From assembly GCA_964437615.1 (NCBI GenBank), contig CAYTHL010000015.1, positions 1 to 26,501 of the forward strand: a DNA stretch of 26,501 nucleotides. The letters are read 5' to 3'. How positions within the stretch are numbered: position 1 is the first letter of the stretch; the number at the start of each line of letters is the position of its first letter. This stretch comes from RGIG4790 sp964437615 (GTDB lineage Bacteria > Bacillota > Clostridia > Christensenellales > UBA1242). The notes beneath the pieces were generated by a model, which was not told where the DNA came from, did no database searches, and saw nothing but the letters and a program-made list of their open reading frames with translations. The translations under genes were made by a program, and so were the position numbers. Positions 20,682-26,501 of this stretch are shown here, piece by piece.

Positions 20682-21281
20682 ATGAACAAGGTTTGGCTTA
20701 TTTTATTAATTACTGCCCTAACAGCGCTGACAATTTTTGACCCGTCTAGCGTGCTAACTGGGCTGGTTAGTGCCGGCAACAAAGCAGTGACACTTTGTTT
20801 AGAGCTTGTTGCAATTTACGCTGTTTGGCTTGGCATATTTAATATACTACAACAAACAAAACTTAGCAAGTGGCTGAACAAACTTTTGTCGCCGCTTATA
20901 AATTTAATCTACGGCAAAAACACTCTTAGCCCCGAGAGCAAACAGCTGGTTGCCATGAATATGTCGGCAAATATTTTGGGCATGAACGGCGCCGCAACCC
21001 CGCTTGGCATAAAGGCGGTAGAAAGCATGAATAAGGAAAACAAAACAGGCAAAGCCACCTTTGGCATGATAATGCTTGTTGTAATTAGTTGTACAAGCTT
21101 GCAACTGCTGCCAACTAGCATTATTGGGCTAATGACAAGTGCCGGCAGCAAAAATCCGTCCGCAATAATTGTCCCTAGCCTAATTGCTGGGGCTTGCAGC
21201 ACAGTTATAGGCATACTGCTGGTGCATCTTTTTCATTTTGTAGAGATAAAAATTGCAAACAGGAGAAAAAATCGTGGCTAG
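20682..21281 (+). CDS. spmA: Spore maturation protein A
   Basis: SpmA acts with SpmB in spore core dehydration and hence heat resistance; both are membrane proteins of the nucleoside-recognition (Gate) domain type. The 199-residue product matches the usual length (196 in B. subtilis). It has about four to five hydrophobic segments and the family motif MNMSANILGMNGAATPLGIKA. This is followed by the conserved TSLQLLPTSIIGLM and PSLIAGACSTVIGILL blocks. No Shine-Dalgarno precedes the ATG at 20682; a SigE-like -10 ends 6 nt upstream. Its stop overlaps the spmB start by 8 nt. Confidence 0.95.
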   Translation: MNKVWLILLITALTALTIFDPSSVLTGLVSAGNKAVTLCLELVAIYAVWLGIFNILQQTKLSKWLNKLLSPLINLIYGKNTLSPESKQLVAMNMSANILGMNGAATPLGIKAVESMNKENKTGKATFGMIMLVVISCTSLQLLPTSIIGLMTSAGSKNPSAIIVPSLIAGACSTVIGILLVHLFHFVEIKIANRRKNRG

Positions 21282-21780
21282 TTACATTGTCCCTATTTTG
21301 CTACTTTTGCTTTGCATTTACTGCTTTTTTAAAAAGATAAACGCTTACGACAGCTTTGTTGGCGGCGCAAAGCAGAGTGTAGATGTATGTGTGTCTACTT
21401 TCCCTTATCTTGTTGCTATATTTTTGGCGGTAGAGTTATTTAAAATTAGCGGGCTTAGTGCCGCCCTAAGCAACTTGCTTTCTCCCGTTTTTGGCGCGCT
21501 GGGGCTGCCAAAAGAATTAACCGAATTTTTGGTATTGCGCCCATTTACTGGCAGTGGAAGTCTGGCTATGCTAAGCGAACTTTTTGCCACCTACGGGGTA
21601 GACAGTTATGTGGCTAAGTGTGCCGCCGTTATTATGAGTTGCAGCGAAACAACCTTTTATGTAGTTGCCCTATATTTTTCTAGCACCAAATTAAAAAAGC
21701 TAAAATACACCATACCGGTAGCCCTTCTTGCCACCTTTTTGGGCAGCATTTTGGCGTGCTGGATTTGCAAATTTTTATAA
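21274..21780 (+). CDS. spmB: Spore maturation protein B
   Basis: SpmB is the partner of SpmA. With a GTG start at 21274 (AGGAG at 21261-21265, 8 nt upstream) the product has 168 residues, close to the 178 of B. subtilis, and begins MASYIVPILLLLLCIYC. A TTG further upstream at 21253 lacks a ribosome binding site. Conserved features include GAKQSVDVCVSTFPYLVAI, the LRPFTGSGSLAML motif, and a SCSETTFYVVALYF motif near the C-terminus. There are several membrane segments. The 8-nt overlap with spmA indicates coupled translation. Confidence 0.95.
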   Translation: MASYIVPILLLLLCIYCFFKKINAYDSFVGGAKQSVDVCVSTFPYLVAIFLAVELFKISGLSAALSNLLSPVFGALGLPKELTEFLVLRPFTGSGSLAMLSELFATYGVDSYVAKCAAVIMSCSETTFYVVALYFSSTKLKKLKYTIPVALLATFLGSILACWICKFL

Positions 21781-21792
21781 ATTTAGCCAAGC

Positions 21793-21815
21793 AAAAAAGC
21801 CAGCCAAAACTGACT
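21793..21815 (-). terminator. Terminator after the ankyrin-like gene
   Basis: On the minus strand AGTCAG pairs with CTGGCT (one wobble) around TTTTGG, followed by six T. It is about 55 nt past the stop at 21871 and lies in the convergent gap with spmB. Confidence 0.6.
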
Positions 21816-21870
21816 TTATCATAGTTTTTTTAATAACCTTTTAAAAATTTGGCAGCTAAAATAAATTTTA

Positions 21871-22728
21871 TTATTGTGGCTGATTTGTATCCTCGCTTGG
21901 CTCCAAATCTTTTAATAATCCAAAATTTTTAAGGGCTGTTGTTCTTTCTTTTGGGGTTAATTGAAGGTTGTCGGAATATTCGTCTATTTTTCTTCTAATG
22001 ATATAATATTCTAGCGAATTTTTAGTTTTTAGCACTTGAATAAATGTTAATCCGTTGTTATTTACTTGGTCAACTAGTTTTTGATTTGTTGCAAGTTTAA
22101 TCAAAAGGCTAGATTCTGGATACTCCACCGCCAGATAATGGCCAATGTTGTTTCCATAGATATCTTGCTGCATAACAGCTTTTTTGTGACTTATAAATTT
22201 GTGCATAAGTTTAGAAAATACTTTATCGTTACCGATATCTATGTCGCCGTCTAGGTTTGCCCTGCCTTCAGGAACGCCGTCTTGACCATAAAACATGGCA
22301 ATGAACATCCCGATATTGGCCCCTCTAACGGCGTCAGTTAGGCAGCACACCTCTTCGTCATTTACTGCACGTTCTACAACTGGCGAAAACCTATGCATAG
22401 CGGCAAAACAAGCTAATGGCAAATAAGGTTCTTTTACATCTAAAAGCCCCGCGGTGTTGTATTTATACGGATATTCTACTATAGAGTATGGATACTTTAA
22501 AATTTCTGGATGTTTTATTGCCGCTGAAAGCAAAATAGTTTTAAAATTTTTAGCTGTAAACTTATCAAAATCTGAATATTTTTTTAAATTGGCTAAAATT
22601 GGTTGCAGTTGTGGGCTAATGGTGTACCCTTTTAAATTTTCAGCAAATTGCTTTTCTTTTTTATTGTAAGATAAAATGTCGGTTTCTGTAGACCTTTTAT
22701 TATTAAGACTTTTAAACCCTAGTGCCAT
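21871..22728 (-). CDS. Hypothetical protein with ankyrin-like segments
   Basis: This is a 285-residue protein of no recognised family. It is soluble, helix-rich and without signal peptide. Residues about 185-250 have two stretches of the ankyrin pattern: MQQDIYGNNIGHYLAVEYPE followed by LLIKLATNQKLVDQVNNNGLTFIQV. Both have the turn D/N-x-x-G-N/L-x-x-x-H/I and helix pair. Two earlier helices (about 60-120) may be degenerate repeats. The start at 22728 is fixed by AAAGGAG 6 nt upstream. It has its own SigA promoter (22750-22777) and a terminator, so it stands alone between spmB and the trmN6-type gene. A protein-binding role is only inferred. Confidence 0.65.
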   Translation of the reverse strand: MALGFKSLNNKRSTETDILSYNKKEKQFAENLKGYTISPQLQPILANLKKYSDFDKFTAKNFKTILLSAAIKHPEILKYPYSIVEYPYKYNTAGLLDVKEPYLPLACFAAMHRFSPVVERAVNDEEVCCLTDAVRGANIGMFIAMFYGQDGVPEGRANLDGDIDIGNDKVFSKLMHKFISHKKAVMQQDIYGNNIGHYLAVEYPESSLLIKLATNQKLVDQVNNNGLTFIQVLKTKNSLEYYIIRRKIDEYSDNLQLTPKERTTALKNFGLLKDLEPSEDTNQPQ

Positions 22729-22749
22729 AAAATTCTCCTTTGTTAGTTT

Positions 22750-22777
22750 ATAATATCACAAAATAAAATTTTGTCAA
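22750..22777 (-). promoter_or_regulatory. SigA promoter of the ankyrin-like gene
   Basis: Minus strand: TTGACA (22772-22777, perfect), 16-nt spacer, TATTAT (22750-22755, 5 of 6), about 21 nt before the ATG with AAAGGAG between. Confidence 0.8.
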
Positions 22778-22821
22778 CAGCAAGAATAAAAAAGCTTAAA
22801 AGTTTTTTAAAATTATATATT

Positions 22822-23514
22822 TTAGTTGTTTATTATAGGCTTAACAGCGCCAGCAATTGCTAGATTATCTATTTTTAAGCCAACTTTGCCATTTTTGGTG
22901 GCAGTAACCAAACATAAACTTATTTGTTTGCCCTCTGCCCCGCTTACAAAACATACGTGTTTTGGCTGCAAGGACGCTGAAATAAGTTCGCTGCACAGCT
23001 CGGCAAACCTGCTACTTGGGTAAACCATGTAAAATTTGCCGCCAAATTTAAGCAGTTTAGACGCAACTTGCACTAGTTTGTGCAAGTTTATATTAATTTC
23101 GTGTGTGGCGGATGCTATTGCTGGGTTTGGGCAAACTTGCACCCCGTTACCTGCGGCAAAATATGGAGGATTTGCCACAACCACATCTATCTTTTTGCCG
23201 GCAAGCAGATTTGGTGCTTCGGCAATGTCTGCGTTGTATACATGCAAATTGCTAATGCTATTAATTTTTATACTTTCGCGGCACATGTCGCAAAGCGAAG
23301 AAGATAACTCAAAACAATAAAACTCGGCAGCCTTTGTTTTCTTTGTGCCAAGTATGCTAATTACTCCGCTGCCCGAGCAAAGTTCTACAACCACATCTTT
23401 GGGCGCAGCCTTAAAATAGTTGGCAAGCAGCACTGCATCGGTGGTAAAACAATAATCTTGCGAGTCTTGCACAAGCATAAGCCCGCCACATTGAAGGTCG
23501 TCTAGCCTACGCAT
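22822..23514 (-). CDS. TrmN6-type tRNA1(Val) adenine-N6 methyltransferase
   Basis: The 230-residue product is a SAM-dependent N6-adenine methyltransferase of the TrmN6/YabB type. Characterised members methylate A37 of tRNA1(Val). It has a short N-terminal segment with GGLMLVQDSQDYCFTTDAVLLA, typical of the family, the SAM loop VVELCSGSGVISIL (42-55), and the catalytic NPPY motif (115-118) followed by a conserved F. I start it at the ATG at 23514, overlapping the ferredoxin stop by 8 nt. The longer frame to 23571 would overlap the ferredoxin by 65 nt and adds residues unlike the family. The holB-ricT-(x)-trmN6 order is known from Bacillus, where yabA intervenes; here a ferredoxin does. The exact tRNA target is inferred. 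Confidence 0.88.
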   Translation of the reverse strand: MRRLDDLQCGGLMLVQDSQDYCFTTDAVLLANYFKAAPKDVVVELCSGSGVISILGTKKTKAAEFYCFELSSSLCDMCRESIKINSISNLHVYNADIAEAPNLLAGKKIDVVVANPPYFAAGNGVQVCPNPAIASATHEININLHKLVQVASKLLKFGGKFYMVYPSSRFAELCSELISASLQPKHVCFVSGAEGKQISLCLVTATKNGKVGLKIDNLAIAGAVKPIINN

Positions 23515-23698
23515 TTGCCCCGCTATTGTCGGCTGGTGCGCCAACTGGGCATACTGCGGCGCAAGTGCCACAGCTTATGCAGATGCTAGGGTCTATAACC
23601 ACGTTGCCGTTTGCGTCAAAGCTTATTGCTCCAACCGGACATGCACCCACGCACGACCCGCATTTTATACATTTATTTTGATTAATTTTGTATGCCAT
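23507..23698 (-). CDS. Small 2[4Fe-4S] ferredoxin
   Basis: This 63-residue clostridial-type ferredoxin is predicted to carry two [4Fe-4S] clusters for low-potential electron transfer in the cytoplasm. Both motifs are complete: C10-x2-C13-x2-C16-x3-C20-P and C40-x2-C43-x2-C46-x3-C50-P. A short A/D/N/G tail follows. AAAGGAG lies 7 nt before the ATG at 23698. It sits 25 nt after ricT and overlaps the methyltransferase start, so all three are likely translated from one message. The partner is not shown by the sequence. RicT is itself part of an iron-sulfur complex in B. subtilis, which makes the placement notable. Confidence 0.95.
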   Translation of the reverse strand: MAYKINQNKCIKCGSCVGACPVGAISFDANGNVVIDPSICISCGTCAAVCPVGAPADNSGANA

Positions 23699-23723
23699 TT
23701 TTATTCTCCTTTGGCTTTATTTG

Positions 23724-24878
23724 CTATTTTTTTGTTTCGGCATTTTTGTTGTAATTAGAGTTTTTTTTGCCGTAATGTTTTTTGTGATAAAAATTCTTCT
23801 TATGCCCGCCGCCGTTTTCTGCATTTGCCAAACTTTCTGTATTTGCCGCATTTTGTTGTACTTGCGGATTTTCTTGCGGCTCAACAAATTCTAGCCCGTA
23901 TTTTGGTTTTTCTGCAGCAGAACTGCCGCTAGTAGGTTTGTCTTTGCTAAAATTTTGATGATTATTTTTGCTATCTTTTATATTGGCCGGCGGATTTCCG
24001 TTTAGATTTTTGTTTTTGTTTGTGGTTTTGTTAAAACTGCCCGAAACCAACTCGACATTTTTTGGTTTAATAGTTGGGTTTTTAAGCTCTTCTAACGAAA
24101 AGGCCTCTATACTTGTGGTGTCGTCGTTGCCGTTTATGCGTACCGACACCATTTCTCGTAGAATATCGTTATAAACTACAGTACCCTCGCCACTAGGAGT
24201 GGCAATTGTGCTGCCAACTTTTGGCATTTTCTTTAAAATTTCTTCGTAATTAGAATTTTCGTATGCCAAACAGCACATTAGTCTGCCACAAAGCCCGCTT
24301 ATTTTTGTTGGCGACAAGCTTAGTCCTTGCGTCTTTGCCATTTTTACAGACACATGACCAAAGTCGTTTAAAAAGCGTTTGCAACAGCATATTTCGCCGC
24401 ATGGGCCAAACCCGCCTTTTATTTTAACTTCGTCCCGCAGCCCAATTTGACGCAATTCTATGCGCGCGTGCAAACTGCTTGCAAGCACTTTTAATAGCTC
24501 CCTAAAATCTACCCTATCTTCGGCGGTAAAATCTATTACAATTTTGCTGCCGTCTAGGCTATAGTACGCCCCCACAACCTTCATTTTAAGCCCAAGTTCG
24601 GCAACTTTTTGCTTGGTTAATTTTGTGGCTTTTGCCGCCCTTTGTGCGTTTTCTTTATCTAAATTTATGTCTTGCTCGGTGGCGCGGCGGACAATTTGGG
24701 CTAAATCTTCGGATAGCTCCTTTTCGTCAACTTGCCTATAATGGCACAAAACTGTGCCTAAACACTGCACGCCACTAATGTCTGCTACAACCCTTTCCCC
24801 CGCTTTGTAATCTTCGGTGGCTAAGGCGTACCTAAACTTATCTATCGGCTGGCAATTTAGTGCAATTATTTTTTGCAT
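23724..24878 (-). CDS. ricT: PSP1-domain protein RicT (YaaT)
   Basis: RicT with RicA and RicF forms the B. subtilis complex that stimulates mRNA maturation with RNase Y and influences sporulation and competence; the complex binds [4Fe-4S] clusters. The 384-residue product has the PSP1 core (about 55-145) and the cysteine motifs FGPCGEICCCKRF (C160, C164-C166) and SGLCGRLMCCLAYEN (C197, C202, C203). It also shares the KMAKTQGLSLSPTKISG linker. Residues after about 275 form a disordered N/K/H/Q-rich tail absent from Bacillus RicT. GAGGAG precedes the ATG at 24878, and the first 13 nt overlap the end of holB. Confidence 0.95.
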   Translation of the reverse strand: MQKIIALNCQPIDKFRYALATEDYKAGERVVADISGVQCLGTVLCHYRQVDEKELSEDLAQIVRRATEQDINLDKENAQRAAKATKLTKQKVAELGLKMKVVGAYYSLDGSKIVIDFTAEDRVDFRELLKVLASSLHARIELRQIGLRDEVKIKGGFGPCGEICCCKRFLNDFGHVSVKMAKTQGLSLSPTKISGLCGRLMCCLAYENSNYEEILKKMPKVGSTIATPSGEGTVVYNDILREMVSVRINGNDDTTSIEAFSLEELKNPTIKPKNVELVSGSFNKTTNKNKNLNGNPPANIKDSKNNHQNFSKDKPTSGSSAAEKPKYGLEFVEPQENPQVQQNAANTESLANAENGGGHKKNFYHKKHYGKKNSNYNKNAETKK

Positions 24879-25813
24879 TTGCTTTTCTCCTCGGCTAGGG
24901 TAAACAAAAATTTATCTACCACCGCCGTTGCGTTTGTATTATAGTACAAATCTTCCTTGCAATGCAAACATTCTGCAATTATTTTATTTATTGCAGCAAA
25001 ATTTAGCCCGCTTGCTATAGTTTTTAGTTTGTCTATGCAAAACTTGCTGGTTACCAAGTTTTCGGCGCCCGCTAAAATCATAGTGCAGTCGCGCAGAAGC
25101 AGCAATATAACATCAAAAAGTTCTTTTTTGTCCACCGTTTTTGGCTCTAGACGGCTAGAATAGTAAAGCAGTTTGCTGCTGCTATCTAGGTTTTGCAGCA
25201 TGTCTAGTACGGTGGCGTGCAAGTTTAAAAACTCGTCAGAAACCAACTTTTTTGCAAGCGTTATGCTGCCCCCAGCGTTTGCCGCCGCTATCTGCGCCGC
25301 GTTTTTCTCTGCCCCGTCTTGTAACAAAATTTGTGCAATTAGGCTGCTTTCTAGCGGCTCTGGAACTATGGTTGTAACCCGGCTTAGCACAGTTGGCAAT
25401 ACCAGCTGCGTACTTGCCGCTGTAAGCAAAAAGATAACTTTGCGTGGCGGTTCTTCTAGGCTTTTTAAAAGTTTATTTTGTGCGGCTTCCCCCATATTTT
25501 CGCAGCCAAGCAAAATGTAAACTTTATAGTCGGCTTGGTAGCATGCAACTGCCAAGTTTTCTATAATGCTGCTAACGGCATCTACATCTATTTTGGCGTT
25601 TTTGCCAAAAATAAGTACGTCTGGGTGCGCACCCTTTTGCACCAAAGTATAATTGCTGCCCGTAAAATTGCTTGCAAGCAAATAGCTCATTTCTTCGGCA
25701 AAAATACTGTCGGCAGTTTTAATTAGGTAGGCGTGACTGTTTTTGCCATTTGTAAACTGCTTTAAAATTTGCTTGTACTGCGTGTTTTGCTCAATTAGCT
25801 GATTAAGTACCAT
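24866..25813 (-). CDS. holB: DNA polymerase III delta-prime subunit
   Basis: Delta-prime is the stator of the clamp loader that places the beta clamp on DNA. The 315-residue product fits in length and has the AAA+ segments HAYLI near the N-terminus. It also has KIDVDAVSSIIENLA, KVYILLGCENMGEAAQNKLLKSLEEPPRKVIFLLTA and LPTVLSRVTTI (SRC-type motif with V for C). The P-loop is not recognisable, as is common for delta-prime, and the four zinc cysteines usual near residues 50-70 are absent. It starts at 25813. AGGG lies 7 nt upstream, though the same bases could be a weak -10 (TAGGGT). It leads a holB-ricT-fdx-trmN6 unit and follows a terminator. Confidence 0.92.
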   Translation of the reverse strand: MVLNQLIEQNTQYKQILKQFTNGKNSHAYLIKTADSIFAEEMSYLLASNFTGSNYTLVQKGAHPDVLIFGKNAKIDVDAVSSIIENLAVACYQADYKVYILLGCENMGEAAQNKLLKSLEEPPRKVIFLLTAASTQLVLPTVLSRVTTIVPEPLESSLIAQILLQDGAEKNAAQIAAANAGGSITLAKKLVSDEFLNLHATVLDMLQNLDSSSKLLYYSSRLEPKTVDKKELFDVILLLLRDCTMILAGAENLVTSKFCIDKLKTIASGLNFAAINKIIAECLHCKEDLYYNTNATAVVDKFLFTLAEEKSKCKK

Positions 25814-25837
25814 ACATTTACCCTACCACACAACAAC

Positions 25838-25867
25838 AAAAAAGTCAAGGAACATTTGCCCCTTGAC
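25838..25867 (-). terminator. Intrinsic terminator upstream of holB
   Basis: GTCAAGG (25844-25850) pairs with CCTTGAC (25861-25867), extended by three further pairs with wobbles to an AAAT-type loop. On the minus strand six T follow. It would end transcripts from the gene at 26042. TTGACT at its foot could serve as a -35 for holB. Confidence 0.75.
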
Positions 25868-25924
25868 TAAATGAATTTATTTTTATATAGCCTTATTGTA
25901 TTGTTTTGCCCGTCATCCTAAGCC

Positions 25925-25946
25925 GCGGCACAACCTTTGCCGCCGC
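25925..25946. repeat. Small GC-rich stem-loop, similar to 19800-19823
   Basis: GCGGCACAACCTTTGCCGCCGC, followed by CTAG, can fold GCGGC with GCCGC. It shares the order GCGG-CAACC-TTG-GCCGCTA with the element at 19800-19823 in the same orientation. Intergenic 25868-26041 holds no other recognisable feature. Confidence 0.35.
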
Positions 25947-26041
25947 TAGAAATAACTGCAATTGTACCAATTCTCTAAAAATATGGCAAGGGTTGCTTAT
26001 TTTTATACAGCTTGCAAGTACTTGCGTAAAAAGAAACAACT

Positions 26042-26501
26042 TTAGTAACAATAATCTACTAATGCAATGCTTATTGTTTTTATTGACGAAGTAAGTGTAA
26101 AGGTGTATGTTCTACCAGATGTGGTATAACTTATCCCAGAATCCTCTATTTTTGTGCCGTTTATTAAACAGTAATAATCCCAGGATTCATCACTTTCGCC
26201 ATGATCATTTGGTATTGTTACGGTTATGGTAGACCCACCGGTTAAATTATAAGTTCCAAAAGAAGAAATACTTGATCCGTTTACAGTTATAGCAGCTGTC
26301 CCACTCCAAGCAATATATACAGTACTACTTATTACACCAGCATCATCAACATAGTATGGGTCACCAGCTTTTAAACTATCAAGACTATCAAAGACTACAT
26401 AATTCATTAGTACCGAACATTTTCTAAAGAATGCGTACCTTGTTACACTGCCAGTTGTTGTAAATTGGTAAGTCATACTGGTGCTTGTGAGAGAAGTAGT
26501 A
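26042..26501 (-). CDS. C-terminal part of an exported beta-rich protein, 5' end outside window
   Basis: The reading frame stays open to the right window edge, so only the last 152 residues or so are seen; an internal ATG at 26476 has no ribosome binding site. The sequence is rich in S, T, G, Y and short beta strands, for example STVYIAWSGTAAITVNGSSI, then SFGTYNLTGGSTITVTIPNDHG, YYCLINGTKI and YTTSGRTYTFTLTSSIKTISIALV. It looks like one immunoglobulin- or fibronectin-like domain at the end of a secreted or surface repeat protein. No sorting motif is present at the C-terminus (ends VDYCY). Two cysteines near the end could form a disulfide. Function unknown. Confidence 0.7.
   Translation of the reverse strand, partial: TTSLTSTSMTYQFTTTGSVTRYAFFRKCSVLMNYVVFDSLDSLKAGDPYYVDDAGVISSTVYIAWSGTAAITVNGSSISSFGTYNLTGGSTITVTIPNDHGESDESWDYYCLINGTKIEDSGISYTTSGRTYTFTLTSSIKTISIALVDYCY

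Noticed and set aside
23036..23320. Two plus-strand open frames opposite the methyltransferase gene
   Set aside because: Shadows of the trmN6-type gene; cysteine-rich composition comes from reverse-complement codons.

Overview
The window looks like a chromosomal segment of an AT-rich, endospore-forming Bacillota (Clostridia-type). The sequence carries spoIVA, a spoIIQ-like M23 gene, spmA-spmB, the spoIIIJ/yidC-jag pair, ricT, and rpsI-rplM and rpmH-rnpA ribosomal blocks with the gene order usual for that group. It cannot be placed more finely by eye. A run of exactly 100 N (11563-11662) inside repeats suggests a scaffolded draft assembly, possibly a metagenome bin. Almost all genes are on the minus strand; the exceptions are 8103-9891 and spmA-spmB.

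Layout, left to right. (1) spoIVA, then two exported proteins: a large GLUG-like repeat protein and a Big2-like lipoprotein. (2) Pyruvate kinase, divergent from a two-gene plus-strand unit: a degenerate Fe-ADH-like protein and spoIIQ, the latter with its own SigF-like promoter. (3) murC, then a repeat-filled intergenic region, then rpsI and rplM with their own SigA promoter and a folded leader. (4) The rpmH-rnpA-yidD-yidC-jag unit, interrupted between yidD and yidC by a 173-bp GC-rich structured element. dnaA is not beside rpmH; a lipoprotein gene with an acidic repeat tail is there instead. (5) An unknown gene, ksgA and tatD, with spmA-spmB divergent. (6) An ankyrin-like hypothetical, then a holB-ricT-ferredoxin-trmN6-type cluster with overlapping genes, and the 3' end of another surface-type protein at the right edge.

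The genes combine essential housekeeping functions (ribosome assembly, tRNA/rRNA modification, membrane insertion, replication clamp loading, cell-wall synthesis, glycolysis) with sporulation functions. SpoIVA, SpoIIQ, SpmA/B and SpoIIIJ/YidC would act in forespore engulfment, coat basement assembly and spore core dehydration. SigE-like promoters before spoIVA and spmA and a SigF-like promoter before spoIIQ match the known regulons of these genes in Bacillus subtilis.

The most unusual material is non-coding. First, there is a family of roughly 130-bp imperfect palindromes whose stems differ in sequence but keep pairing; at three loci they begin at the stop codon of a minus-strand gene. Second, there is the GC-rich element between yidD and yidC, which can fold as a four-way junction. 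Third, several genes lack a Shine-Dalgarno and have a -10-like hexamer 5-7 nt before the start codon, suggesting leaderless transcripts.
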